Shown here piece after piece: positions 17,651 to 26,147 of a stretch of 64,000 bases of DNA (positions are counted from its first letter, which is position 1; each line of letters begins with the position of its first letter). Made by a program: the position numbers and the translations under genes. The notes under the pieces are model-generated. The model worked only from the letters and a program-made list of their open reading frames with translations, had not been told where the DNA came from and ran no database searches. The DNA is from Desulfocicer sp963675955 (GTDB taxonomy: Bacteria > Desulfobacterota > Desulfobacteria > Desulfobacterales > Desulfobacteraceae): contig CAXXVR010000007.1 of assembly GCA_963675955.2 (NCBI GenBank), forward strand, positions 558,001-622,000, read 5' to 3'.

Positions 17651-18235
17651 CATTATTCTCCTTAAGTATTCATTGGCTTTTATGGGTTTGATCCCGTTTA
17701 TCCAAACAGGGGTTAAAAAGACTGGGTCATCCGCTGATACTATACCGGTTTTTAATCATTGTAAACCACAAGACAAAGTTTTGGCCGGGTACATATCCAT
17801 TTCAATCAATTTCTGTGCCGGAGTGCTATTTTTTATAAAAATCAGCTAAAAATACTGAAAAAACAAGCTGATACTCATATATTGAACTTTCCGACTTGCC
17901 TTATTGTGCTGGGTCAAGTAGACTCAAATCTGATTCCCGAAGCATTCGTACTGCCCACTTGCCGAAACTTGATGTTCAAATTTTTGTTGCCCAATCCTGC
18001 AAAAATTGAGGTCAGACAGACTCAGTCACAAAAATGGCCTCTTCCGGGGTGGTATCAGGGCCTTTATGTATCATGCCAAATTCGATGATACAATGATGTT
18101 TACAAAAACGATTATGTCTCATATTCATTGAGACAAACAATTCACAGGCCATGGCAGGCACGTTCCTGCTCCCAGGGTAAACCCATTATACCACTGGATG
18201 GCCAGAACCAGGCAGAAACTCACAAAGGAGGCTTC
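17651..18235. other. Gene-free stretch upstream of the rubredoxin-ROO operon
   Basis: About 585 bases with no convincing coding region; short open frames here have no ribosome binding site and no recognisable sequence. It separates divergent operons, so promoters for both are expected, but I could not identify them with confidence. Confidence 0.5.
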
Positions 18236-18400
18236 ATGAACAGCTGGGTATGTGAAAAATGTGGTTATAAACTGAAGGCTGACACACCGCCAGAGACCTG
18301 TCCCTCATGCAAAAACAAATGCGCATTTGTGGACAATTCCTGTTACACCCCCGATTGTGCAGGACAGGATAATGATCCACGAATCAAAGTTAAACCATGA
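18236..18400 (+). CDS. Small rubredoxin-like metal-binding protein
   Basis: A 54-residue protein starting MNSWVCEKCGYKLK, with CPSC about 15 residues later and two further Cys in CAFVDNSCYTPDC. The first two CxxC pairs are those of a rubredoxin-like or zinc-ribbon knuckle similar to the small domains on rubrerythrin and on the oxidase at 20913-22067. AAAGGAGG lies before the ATG at 18236; a longer upstream frame has no support. It precedes a DUF3047 gene by 25 bases on the same strand. Confidence 0.75.
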   Translation: MNSWVCEKCGYKLKADTPPETCPSCKNKCAFVDNSCYTPDCAGQDNDPRIKVKP

Positions 18401-18425
18401 CATACAGAATCGGGAGACAATGCCC

Positions 18426-19178
18426 ATGGATGTAAAAAAAAGAATCCTGTATCTGATTTTTTCAGGGATACTGCTCTGGGGAGACCTGCTGGTCGCCGAC
18501 ACCGGCGAACCACCCATGGTAGTGGGGCCTTTTTCATCTTTTATGGCCGGAGAAGCCTTTCCACCGGGCTGGGAACCCATGGTATTTGATAAAATAGAAA
18601 ATCACACCACATATGCCCTTGTAAAAGAAGACGGAGTTGTGGTGATTAAAGCGCACAGCAGTGCATCCTCATCAGGACTCATACGCCGCATGCACATTGA
18701 CCCCATGAAGTACCCTGTGATTTCCTGGCGATGGAAAACAGAAAATCTCCTGAAAAATGCAGATGTGACCATGAAATCAGGGGATGATTATCCTGCAAGG
18801 ATTTACATCACCTTTGCCTATGATGGATCAAAACTTGGCTTTTTTGAAAAAACAAAATTTAATGCAGCAAAGCTGATTTATGGGGAATATCCCCCCATGG
18901 CTGCCATTAATTATATCTGGGACACAAAAGCTCCAGAGGAGACAGCGATACCTAATGCCTACACCGACAAGGTGATGATGGTGGTTGTGGAAAGCGGAGA
19001 TGCCGGTTTAAACACCTGGGTGGAGGAAAAACGAAATATCCTGGAGGATTACCGAAGGCTGTTCGGCCAGGAACCTCCCATGATTTCAGGAGTTGCCATC
19101 ATGACCGACACCGATAATACCGGGGAGGCCGCCACCACCTTTTATGGAGATATTATTTTTTCCAGTCTTCACGAGTAA
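18426..19178 (+). CDS. DUF3047 family exported protein
   Basis: About 250 residues with an N-terminal hydrophobic export segment (ILYLIFSGILLWGDLLVA) and a DUF3047 domain, recognised by GWEPMVFDKIENHTTYALV, the ISWRWK motif, DYPARIYITF and NYIWDTK. The domain's function is not known; it is a jelly-roll-like extracytoplasmic protein. I prefer the ATG at 18426 (MDVKKR), which is nine bases after GGGAG; an ATG two codons upstream is also possible. It follows the small rubredoxin-like gene and may be co-transcribed with it. Confidence 0.75.
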   Translation: MDVKKRILYLIFSGILLWGDLLVADTGEPPMVVGPFSSFMAGEAFPPGWEPMVFDKIENHTTYALVKEDGVVVIKAHSSASSSGLIRRMHIDPMKYPVISWRWKTENLLKNADVTMKSGDDYPARIYITFAYDGSKLGFFEKTKFNAAKLIYGEYPPMAAINYIWDTKAPEETAIPNAYTDKVMMVVVESGDAGLNTWVEEKRNILEDYRRLFGQEPPMISGVAIMTDTDNTGEAATTFYGDIIFSSLHE

Positions 19179-19340
19179 GGGAATCAGGTCTTAATTGATT
19201 TACCATTTATAAAGTACAGGTCATGGCACCATATGGATACAGCCCCGAAAAAAGGTAAATTAAAAACTGCCAACTTCCTAATACGACCATCCCGGTCTGC
19301 CGGGAACGTCAATAACACAAGCCTTCCCCCCTTGGCACCA

Positions 19341-19457
19341 GTTAAAATTGGGTGCTGACAGTGTCCCATATTCACCTGTTTAGGACTGCGTAGCATGCTT
19401 AAATGTTATGAGAGCAGGCCAAAACAGGGGAAGATGGAGTGCTGAACAAATATTTAC
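19341..19457. repeat. Intergenic palindromic repeat family A, copy 3
   Basis: The element reads GTTAAAATTGGGTGCTGACA on the left and GGAGTGCTGAACAAATATTTAC on its right side (the latter split over 19436-19457), with CCCATATTCACCTG answering CAGGGGAAGATGG inside. The central GGACTGCGTAGCATGC matches copy 1. It lies between the convergent DUF3047 and flavodoxin genes, as copy 2 lies between convergent genes. Confidence 0.7.
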
Positions 19458-19464
19458 AATAAAA

Positions 19465-19905
19465 TTATTCCACCAGCTTGGCGATCTCTTTGCCGTAATC
19501 CTGGGCCATGGCGATACCACCTTCCAGCCAGCTGGCCTTGAGCATCAATGGCGAACCTATCATTTTCATGCCATAGATGTTGGCCATGGTATCAAAAATC
19601 CGCTGGGGTGCTTCTCCACTCCAGCCAAAGGCCCCAAAGGAAGCACCGGGAAGCCCTTTCAATTGGACACGTTCAGCGATGAACAGCAGCTGTTTCATGG
19701 AGGATATCATCTCTCCATGGTAGGTGGCGGAGCCAAAAACATAACCATCAAATCCTTTTAACGCCTCTTCTGACTTGATTTCATTGGCATTTTTCAGGGT
19801 GGCTCCATGCCCGGAAATACGAATACCTTCGGCAATGAGTTCAGCAATTTTCTGGGTTTCTCTGGAACGTGTTGCGTAAACGATTAAAAATTCAGCCATT
19901 ATCAT
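19465..19905 (-). CDS. Flavodoxin-like protein
   Basis: A 146-residue flavodoxin fold protein. The FMN phosphate loop is present as ATRSRETQKIAELIAEG near the N-terminus, followed by FGSATYHGEM and FGAFGWSGEAPQ, which bind the isoalloxazine ring. The last motif resembles the flavodoxin domain of ROO, so it may be a free-standing relative of that domain instead of a classical flavodoxin. It should carry single electrons among soluble partners. It is the last gene in a minus-strand series after a TauE-like permease, 64 bases away. Confidence 0.85.
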   Translation of the reverse strand: MIMAEFLIVYATRSRETQKIAELIAEGIRISGHGATLKNANEIKSEEALKGFDGYVFGSATYHGEMISSMKQLLFIAERVQLKGLPGASFGAFGWSGEAPQRIFDTMANIYGMKMIGSPLMLKASWLEGGIAMAQDYGKEIAKLVE

Positions 19906-19969
19906 CTCCTTATTTTTGTTGAGATAGAAACAACAATTTTTGGGTTGTAAAGACAGTGCCCCATGTCTA

Positions 19970-20764
19970 CTAAAAAATAGACCAGATCATACGAAGGGCC
20001 ACAAAGTAAAGCAGAAAGGCAAAAATGCGTTTCAATTTATCCACGGGAAGCGTGTGGGCAAGCTTTGCTCCTAAAGGTGCCGTGCACACGCTGGCAGTCA
20101 CTATCCCTGCAAGAGCCGTGCCCTGAATGTACCCCAGGCTATAGGGCGGCAGATCCGCCAGCCCCCATCCATTTAGCAGATACCCAAGGGTTCCTGCCAC
20201 GGCAATGGGAAATCCAATGGCAGATGAAGTGCCAATGGCATGACGGATGATCGTTTTATGCCACACCAGAAAGGGAACCGACAAAGTCCCCCCGCCAATG
20301 CCCACCAGACTGGAAAAAATACCAATAATCCCCCCGGCACCGAACATGCCCGACGTACCAGGCATTTCACGGGTGGATTCAGGCTTGATACCCAGAAGCA
20401 TCTGGGTTCCCACATAAAGCAGAAATACCCCAAAAAAACCCTTGAGGAAATTGGTACTCAACTGGGAGGCAATCCAGGCACCCACAAATGTACCCACCAG
20501 GATGCCCGGGGTTATTCTAATCACCACCGGCCACAACACCGCACCTCTTTTATGATGGGAACGAACACTTGAAAGAGAGGTAAATAAAATGCTGGCAAGG
20601 GACGTACCAAGTGCCAGATGAAGGATGTGGTCATGGGCAAAACCCTGGCCGGTGAACGCAAAGGTAAGCATGGGAACAATGACAAGGCCCCCGCCAATAC
20701 CCAGAAGCCCCGCCAGCACTCCGGCAACGGCTCCCAGGGCAAGATAAAGAAAAATCAGTGACAT
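19970..20764 (-). CDS. TauE/SafE-family sulfite or organosulfonate exporter-like permease
   Basis: A 264-residue membrane protein with about eight transmembrane segments and the two family repeats with glycine-rich loops, AGLLGIGGGLVIVPML near the N-terminus and SLVGIGGGTLSVPFLVW in the middle. TauE/SafE proteins export sulfite, sulfoacetate or related anions. The start at 20764 has GGAG eight bases upstream. In this neighbourhood sulfite or thiosulfate traffic is plausible, but the substrate is not readable from sequence. Confidence 0.85.
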   Translation of the reverse strand: MSLIFLYLALGAVAGVLAGLLGIGGGLVIVPMLTFAFTGQGFAHDHILHLALGTSLASILFTSLSSVRSHHKRGAVLWPVVIRITPGILVGTFVGAWIASQLSTNFLKGFFGVFLLYVGTQMLLGIKPESTREMPGTSGMFGAGGIIGIFSSLVGIGGGTLSVPFLVWHKTIIRHAIGTSSAIGFPIAVAGTLGYLLNGWGLADLPPYSLGYIQGTALAGIVTASVCTAPLGAKLAHTLPVDKLKRIFAFLLYFVALRMIWSIF

Positions 20765-20912
20765 CCGTAAATCTCCGCGGCAGAACTCTTCTGCCAATAT
20801 CATAAGAGTCATGGCGCATGGGATCTGCAAACAGAACCCACGACGGTGAATTGAAAAAGCCGGGCCTGATCACAAGACCAGTATCCCGGCATCTATCCTT
20901 TAGATCAAACAG

Positions 20913-22067
20913 TTAATACAAAATACTCCTGTCAATATCGGCCACACGGTTCTGACCGGTCATGAACATGGCTTTTTTAAATATTTTCTTAATATGCTCC
21001 ATGTGCAGGCGTACACCGAGGGTCCCCCCCCCAACAGCGGCCCGAATGACATCCCGTCCCAAAAGAACGGCATCGGCACCAAGGGCAATCATTTTCAACA
21101 CATCGTAACCGGTTCTGACTCCCCCATCCACGGTTATGAACACCTTTCCATTGAGTCTATCAACAATGGCGGGCAATACTTCAGCTGTACCCGGGGTGGC
21201 ATCCAGAACCCGCCCGCCATGATTGGATACCGCCACCACCTTTGCCCCGGCTTCGGCACAGGCTTCGGCATCCTCAACGGCCATGATACCCTTGGTGATA
21301 AAGGGCAAAGAGGTGTATTCCACCAGTTCTCTAATATCTTTTATACTTTTCCGAAACACCGGCTGGTTATTCCGGGCCATGATGGTGGAACCGCAGCCAT
21401 CCAGATCCACACCCACTGCAGGACATCCGGCATCTTCTGCCATGTGAATCAGCTTTTTTAAAACATCCTGTGCTCTAGGTTTGAAAATGGGAATCCCCTG
21501 GCCCTTTTCCTCTTTTAACACCTGCAGGGCCGGATTGTTCTCCGGGGTGTAAAACCAAGTGTCTCCCCGCCAGCCAATGGTACCTGCCTCCCTGCATCCA
21601 TTAACTATGGCCCGGCAGAAATCCTTTTCCGGCATGGCGTCATTGTATTTTTCAATGCCGGCGGTGGAAGCTCCCATGACGGGAAAATCCAGATCCATAC
21701 CCAGAAACTTGATGGAGGCATCGGGGACCGCATGCTCACCCACCACCCTCATTTTCAAACGTAGATTCATCAGGGCCTGGGCATTGTTTCTAAAAGACGA
21801 GCCCTGCCCTGCCCCGCCAAAACCAATGGGCTTGCCATAGGCTTCTTTCTGGCAGATTTTATCAAAATTTCCATCACATGCAGGATAGGCTGCACACAGA
21901 CCTTTCAGTCGTTTCCGGGCCTGATCCCTCACATCTTCAGGGGTTGCCGGAATTCCGGCTTCAACATCCAGTATCAGTTTGCCCGCTGCCATGCAGGTGG
22001 TGCAATGGTCAGGTGCGTTGTCCTGGGTTACTTTTGTGTGGCACATGGTGCAATACCATTGGGTCAT
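20913..22067 (-). CDS. FMN-dependent alpha-hydroxyacid oxidase/dehydrogenase with N-terminal rubredoxin-like domain
   Basis: A 384-residue protein. The first 30 residues form a rubredoxin-like knuckle (WYCTMCHTKV and HCTTC), and the rest is a TIM-barrel flavoprotein of the lactate/glycolate oxidase family: FITKGIMAVEDAE with the conserved Lys, AVSNHGGRVLD with the catalytic His and the FMN-phosphate loop VDGGVRTGYDVLKMIALGADAVLLGR. It probably oxidises a 2-hydroxyacid such as lactate and hands electrons to its own iron site or to rubredoxin, not to oxygen. It lies downstream of KorAB on the same strand. Confidence 0.85.
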   Translation of the reverse strand: MTQWYCTMCHTKVTQDNAPDHCTTCMAAGKLILDVEAGIPATPEDVRDQARKRLKGLCAAYPACDGNFDKICQKEAYGKPIGFGGAGQGSSFRNNAQALMNLRLKMRVVGEHAVPDASIKFLGMDLDFPVMGASTAGIEKYNDAMPEKDFCRAIVNGCREAGTIGWRGDTWFYTPENNPALQVLKEEKGQGIPIFKPRAQDVLKKLIHMAEDAGCPAVGVDLDGCGSTIMARNNQPVFRKSIKDIRELVEYTSLPFITKGIMAVEDAEACAEAGAKVVAVSNHGGRVLDATPGTAEVLPAIVDRLNGKVFITVDGGVRTGYDVLKMIALGADAVLLGRDVIRAAVGGGTLGVRLHMEHIKKIFKKAMFMTGQNRVADIDRSILY

Positions 22068-22126
22068 ATATTACTCCTTTTTATTTTTTTATATGAAAAG
22101 GTCGCCTTCAAGTTTACTTCAGCAGA

Positions 22127-22211
22127 GCCCCTCCCCCGATGGGCAATAGGAACCGGACAATCGAGCTGTCTACAGTTCCGGTCCGGGACCATTGCCCGTC
22201 GGGGGAGGGGC
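22127..22211 (-). terminator. Very long, GC-rich hairpin between korB-like and hydroxyacid oxidase genes
   Basis: The arms 22127-22147 and 22191-22211 are complementary over 21 base pairs with one G-T pair (core CCCCTCCCCCG against CGGGGGAGGGG), and the inner 22149-22158 can pair further with 22181-22190. No U-run follows on either strand, so it is not a textbook terminator. It may punctuate the minus-strand transcript after KorB or protect its end. Confidence 0.6.
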
Positions 22212-22222
22212 GGCATAATGCC

Positions 22223-22266
22223 ATTTTTAATATTTGTTGTGTCCGTAAGGACATGGCGGTTATTAT
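22223..22266. repeat. Intergenic repeat family B, partial copy at the end of the korB-like gene
   Basis: The string ATTTGTTGTGTCCGTAAGGA followed by CATGGCGGTTATTATGAAAA matches the second half of the element at 38509-38594 (ATTCGTTGTGTCAGACAGGA, CATGTGGGTTATATAAAA). The copy overlaps the last codons of the 2-oxoacid oxidoreductase beta subunit gene at 22263. Confidence 0.5.
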
Positions 22267-23108
22267 GAAAAGGCCGCAGCCACTTTCTCCGGATCAAAAA
22301 CATGATCAATAAGGGGTTTTTCAGAAAGTCCCTTAATCCGCTGATGAAAGGCAATCCCCTCCTTTTCATACAATACACCCGTGGGGATCTTATCTCCCCA
22401 TTCCATGGCAAGGGCCATGGCTTTGACAAAATCTTCAGGATCGTGGGATGCGTCAATATCATACACCCGGTCCATGTACCATTTCTGGGTGTTAATTTTA
22501 TTAAAGGAAACACAGGGTTGAAGGATATCAATGAGGGCAAAGCCCTTATACTGCATGGCCCGCTGAATGAGGGCTGTCAGCTGTTCGGGTTTACCGGAAA
22601 ACCCCCGGGCCAGAAAACCAATACCGGCGGCAAGTGCCACCGCCAGCGGATTAAAGGCCTGGGAGGTGGTCCCCTGCTTCTGCAGCCGGGTCACCGTACC
22701 CAGGGCGGTGGTGGGGGATGCCTGACCCTTGGTGAGTCCATACACCTGGTTATTGTGCACCAGAAGGGTAATGTCCACATTTCTTCTGATGGCCGCCAGG
22801 AAATGGTTTCCGCCCTCTCCATAACAATCCCCATCTCCAGAGTTCACAACCACGTTGAGATCATGGTTGGCGGTTTTGGCACCGGTGGCAACGGGCAGCG
22901 CCCTGCCATGGAGGGTATGAAAAATATTTCCCTGGATAAAATGTGGGGTTTTTCCAGCCTGACCAATACCGGAAATAAACATCATTTTCTCCGGCGGAAT
23001 ATTCTGTGCGGCAAAGGCATCTTTCATGGCCGCCAAAATGGAAAAATTGCCACACCCCGGACACCACTTGTTCTCAAAATCATTATTATAATCGTTGGCT
23101 TGGACCAT
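22263..23108 (-). CDS. korB: 2-oxoacid:ferredoxin oxidoreductase, beta subunit
   Basis: A 281-residue thiamine diphosphate-binding subunit: WCPGCGNFSILAAM at the N-terminus, then the TPP/Mg motif GDGDCYGEGGNHFLAAIRRN (about 92-111) and NNQVYGLTKGQASPT. It decarboxylates 2-oxoglutarate or another 2-oxoacid to the acyl-CoA with reduction of ferredoxin, together with the alpha/gamma subunit encoded three bases upstream. The 2-oxoglutarate-type assignment rests on the fused alpha subunit and on NMTKGQ-like sequence; branched-chain substrates are possible. Confidence 0.88.
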   Translation of the reverse strand: MVQANDYNNDFENKWCPGCGNFSILAAMKDAFAAQNIPPEKMMFISGIGQAGKTPHFIQGNIFHTLHGRALPVATGAKTANHDLNVVVNSGDGDCYGEGGNHFLAAIRRNVDITLLVHNNQVYGLTKGQASPTTALGTVTRLQKQGTTSQAFNPLAVALAAGIGFLARGFSGKPEQLTALIQRAMQYKGFALIDILQPCVSFNKINTQKWYMDRVYDIDASHDPEDFVKAMALAMEWGDKIPTGVLYEKEGIAFHQRIKGLSEKPLIDHVFDPEKVAAAFS

Positions 23109-23111
23109 GAT

Positions 23112-24812
23112 TTACTCCATTATCTCTTGTGTTTTTTCAATGATATACTCCGGATACAGGGGTCGACCATCATCTTTTAGGATGGCGGCATCATAAAAAA
23201 TACCCGTTTCTTGGGAAATAACTTTTCCCATCTGACAATTTGAATTCTGCTCCACCATGATGAGGGTTTTATTTTCCAGAATATCTGTCCATTTCTGCCG
23301 GTCCAGAGGCCATATATCTTTTATTATCACCGCACCCACATCCCTTCCCCTGTTTCTCATGCTCCCGCACGCCTCCAAAATAATCTCCCGGGAAGATCCC
23401 CAGCCCACAAGCAGCGTGGCACTGTCCCCATGAAAAACCTGGGGGGCAGTCATCTCCGTTAGCATGGCGGCATACTTTCCATTGCGTTTGGCATTCATGG
23501 CTTTTTTGTTTTCAGCATCTTCACTGATCTGCCCCGCTTCATTGTGCTCATTACCGGTGGCCCTCACCAGGGCTTTACCCCTGCCGGGCACAGCCCGGGG
23601 AGAAATACCATCACTTGTTAAGCGATAACGCAGATATTTTTCAGGATCTTCCATGTCTGCATCATGGCAGATAAAAGTTGACAGATCTTTTTCAACGGAA
23701 AAACAATTTTCCTGGGTCACCTGGGAAGTATTCAAAAACTGATCCAGAAGAATGATGGCGGGTACCTGATATTTTTCAGACAGGGTAAAGGCTTTTTTCA
23801 TCAGCTCATAGGTTTCCATGGGGTTACCCGGGGCAAACACAAACCGGGGAAATGCGTCCTGGGAGGCATTGAGCACAAAAAGCAGGTCCGCCTGACCCGT
23901 ACGGGTGGGAAGCCCGGTGGCAGGCCCCGGACGCTGGGCGTCAATAATAACAATGGGAGTTTCACTGATGGCGGCCAGACCAAGGCCTTCGGTCATAAGA
24001 CAAAACCCGCCTCCGGAAGTGGCCGTCAACGAGCGCACACCGGCAAAGGATGCTCCCACAGCCATGTTAACTGCAGCGATCTCGTCTTCTGCCTGCTCCA
24101 TGACAATGGGCAGTTTATCCATAAAGGGAACCACACTGGTCATGACACCAGTGGCAGGACTCATGGGATAGAATGAGAAAAACCGACAATCCGATGCCAG
24201 GGCACCCATGGCAGCAGCCTTTACCCCATTAATAATCACGGTATTGGTTTGTCTGGGGGTCCAGGAAAACTGACTGGGGAATCGAAGGTCTCCGGCGGCA
24301 TCATACCCCTTACCTGCCGCGGCAATATTTAAAGAAACAATTTTTTCCCCTTTGGCCGTAAATCGTCGGGTAAGAAGGGTTTTAAGTGCATCAAAAGGTG
24401 CACCAAGTATGGAAAGAATGGCACCGGCGGCCACGGTATTGGCGGTGATTGCTCCACCGGCTTCCTTGGCCAGACCCTTGAGGGGAATGGCCAGAATATT
24501 ATCCTTAAATCCGATTTCTGTATCGGAATTAAGAATAACCATGGTCTCTTTTTCAAGATTTTCGCGATTCAAAGACAGGGTCTGCTGATCCAGGGCCACC
24601 AGGATATCCACGCGGCTACCCGGACCCATCACGGGTTCATCACTGATTCTGAGCATATTAAAGCTGTGGCCACCCCTGATTCTGGACTCAAAATCATCCA
24701 CGGAGAAGATGAAAAGACCGGCGGTGTGGCATACCTGGGACAGGAGTGTCCCAATGGTCTGGATGCCCTGTCCCGCCGCACCTCCAATTTTAACTGTGAT
24801 ATCTGTTGTCAT
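23112..24812 (-). CDS. korA: 2-oxoacid:ferredoxin oxidoreductase, fused gamma-alpha subunit
   Basis: A 566-residue fusion: residues about 1-180 form the gamma domain (IGGAAGQGIQTIGTLLSQ, then SRIRGGHSFNMLRISDEPV) and the rest the alpha (PYR) domain and domain II (NGVKAAAMGALASDCRFFSFYPMSPAT, TSGGGFCLMTEGLGLAAISE). It forms the catalytic complex with the downstream beta subunit, feeding reduced ferredoxin from 2-oxoacids. No separate ferredoxin (delta) subunit is encoded here, so a soluble ferredoxin must accept the electrons. GGGG precedes the ATG. Confidence 0.9.
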   Translation of the reverse strand: MTTDITVKIGGAAGQGIQTIGTLLSQVCHTAGLFIFSVDDFESRIRGGHSFNMLRISDEPVMGPGSRVDILVALDQQTLSLNRENLEKETMVILNSDTEIGFKDNILAIPLKGLAKEAGGAITANTVAAGAILSILGAPFDALKTLLTRRFTAKGEKIVSLNIAAAGKGYDAAGDLRFPSQFSWTPRQTNTVIINGVKAAAMGALASDCRFFSFYPMSPATGVMTSVVPFMDKLPIVMEQAEDEIAAVNMAVGASFAGVRSLTATSGGGFCLMTEGLGLAAISETPIVIIDAQRPGPATGLPTRTGQADLLFVLNASQDAFPRFVFAPGNPMETYELMKKAFTLSEKYQVPAIILLDQFLNTSQVTQENCFSVEKDLSTFICHDADMEDPEKYLRYRLTSDGISPRAVPGRGKALVRATGNEHNEAGQISEDAENKKAMNAKRNGKYAAMLTEMTAPQVFHGDSATLLVGWGSSREIILEACGSMRNRGRDVGAVIIKDIWPLDRQKWTDILENKTLIMVEQNSNCQMGKVISQETGIFYDAAILKDDGRPLYPEYIIEKTQEIME

Positions 24813-25315
24813 GGTTTCCCCTTGCGAAATTAACGGTTAAAGGAATACAAAAATGAACAGTTTTTTCAGACCTATATCCGGGAGAACAGGTCAGGCTGAG
24901 AAAACGTGACCATTGCATAAAATCAATCAATTCGGTTCCATCACAGGGCCCCGGAGCACCCCTGGGACTCTGGATACCATTCCCGTTGCAAATGGTGTCA
25001 TAAATAACTCTTTTTTTCAAGACTCATGTTGTTGAGAAAATGAAGCCTGATCACAAAACCAGGATCTGTTCACAACCTCCGCCATTTAAGCAAAGAATCA
25101 GATCCGCTGTTCACACTCCATGCAAGTTTCCGACCAGACATCTCAAAGCCCACGAACACTGACATGGCCTGAAGAATAAACACAAATGGTTTTGACATCT
25201 TTATGTTTGTAATGGTATGAAACTTGTATTAAATTTTTCTCAGTCAAGTTATTTATCATGACTGGCAGATCCCAAAGAACCATACCACAATCTTAAATCC
25301 TTTAAGGAGGTTATT
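24813..25315. other. Gene-free divergent promoter region
   Basis: About 500 bases between the divergent korA-like gene and the zinc-ribbon/glutaredoxin/FTR operon. No convincing open frame is present. AAGGAGG before 25316 is the only clear signal. Confidence 0.5.
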
Positions 25316-25522
25316 ATGGGCAAAAGATATGAATTAAAAACATCCTGCCCCCAGTGCGGTTGCAGTGCAGTGTCCCACCTGACCCGTGAGGAACTCGTGG
25401 AAAAATTTGGAGATGTTCCCAACATTGAAATGGAATGCAGTGAATGTGTGCTTCAATATGAAACTCCCAGGAAAGATGCCTGCCCTGAATGGGATAAAGA
25501 ATGCCGGATGAAGGATGAATAG
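25316..25522 (+). CDS. Small zinc-ribbon-like protein
   Basis: A 68-residue protein with two CxxC pairs (CPQCGCSAV and CSEC, 25 residues or so apart) and two further Cys (DACPEWDKEC). The start has AAGGAGG at ideal spacing. It overlaps nothing but is followed after only two bases by the glutaredoxin-like gene, so the three genes at 25316-26129 form one unit. The pairs may bind zinc or iron or act as dithiols; the protein is not one I recognise. Confidence 0.75.
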   Translation: MGKRYELKTSCPQCGCSAVSHLTREELVEKFGDVPNIEMECSECVLQYETPRKDACPEWDKECRMKDE

Positions 25523-25524
25523 AA

Positions 25525-25797
25525 ATGAGTGAAACAAGAAACAACGGAGAAAATTGTGCCCAGATTTATTCCCTGAGCACCTGCAGTCACTGTAAGGCAG
25601 CCAAACGCTTTCTCAGTAACTGCAGTGTGGAGTACACCTTTGTGGATGTGGATTGTCTGAAGGGAGACGAACGCAAGGCCATTGTCGCTGACATCAAAAA
25701 ACTTAACCCCAGATGTTCCTTTCCCACCATTGTCATCAATGACAAAGTTATTGTGGGATTCCAGGAAGATGAAATCAAGGAGGCGCTGGGACTTTAA
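25525..25797 (+). CDS. Glutaredoxin-like thiol protein
   Basis: A 90-residue thioredoxin-fold protein. The active site is YSLSTCSHCKAAKRFL (CSHC), followed by the cis-Pro region CSFPTIVIND and the GFQEDEIKEAL helix, both typical for NrdH/glutaredoxins. It would be reduced either by glutathione-like thiols or, more likely here, by the ferredoxin-thioredoxin reductase-like protein encoded two bases downstream. No glutathione genes are seen. Confidence 0.88.
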   Translation: MSETRNNGENCAQIYSLSTCSHCKAAKRFLSNCSVEYTFVDVDCLKGDERKAIVADIKKLNPRCSFPTIVINDKVIVGFQEDEIKEALGL

Positions 25798-25799
25798 TT

Positions 25800-26129
25800 A
25801 TGGACATTAAAAATCTGTATAAAAACCTGAAGAAAGTCCAGGAACCCAAAGGTTATTATTTTAACAAAGATCTGGACCTGGTGTATGAACTCCTTGATTC
25901 CCTGATAAATAATAAAGATATTTATGGATACATGGCATGCCCCTGTCGCCTGGCATGCGGTGACAAGGTCGCTGACAAGGACATCGTATGCCCCTGTGAG
26001 TACCGGGAAGCTGATGTAAAGGAGTATGGCGCCTGTTATTGTGGCCTTTATGTCTCTCAATCCCTGCATGAAGGTAAGAGGGTCTCAAGATACGTACCGG
26101 AAAGAAGACCGCCGGAAAAAATTTTCTAA
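25800..26129 (+). CDS. Ferredoxin-thioredoxin reductase catalytic chain-like protein
   Basis: A 109-residue protein with the FTR signature of three Cys-x-Cys pairs, CPCRLAC, CPCEYR and CYCG. In plant FTR these Cys bind a 4Fe-4S cluster and form the adjacent active disulfide (CPC, CPC, CHC); here the last pair is CYC and the spacing is 14 and 12 residues, as in the shorter bacterial and archaeal forms. It should transfer electrons from ferredoxin to the thiol protein next door. It lies in the operon 25316-27335. Confidence 0.85.
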   Translation: MDIKNLYKNLKKVQEPKGYYFNKDLDLVYELLDSLINNKDIYGYMACPCRLACGDKVADKDIVCPCEYREADVKEYGACYCGLYVSQSLHEGKRVSRYVPERRPPEKIF

Positions 26130-26147
26130 TCAACCCGGGAGGTAACT

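Noticed and set aside
17882..18088. Open frame of 68 codons upstream of the small rubredoxin-like gene
   Set aside because: No start signal, no domain and no link to neighbours.
22064..22540. Minus-strand open frame across the long hairpin and the korB end
   Set aside because: Overlaps korB in another frame and reads through the palindrome; a shadow of the real gene.
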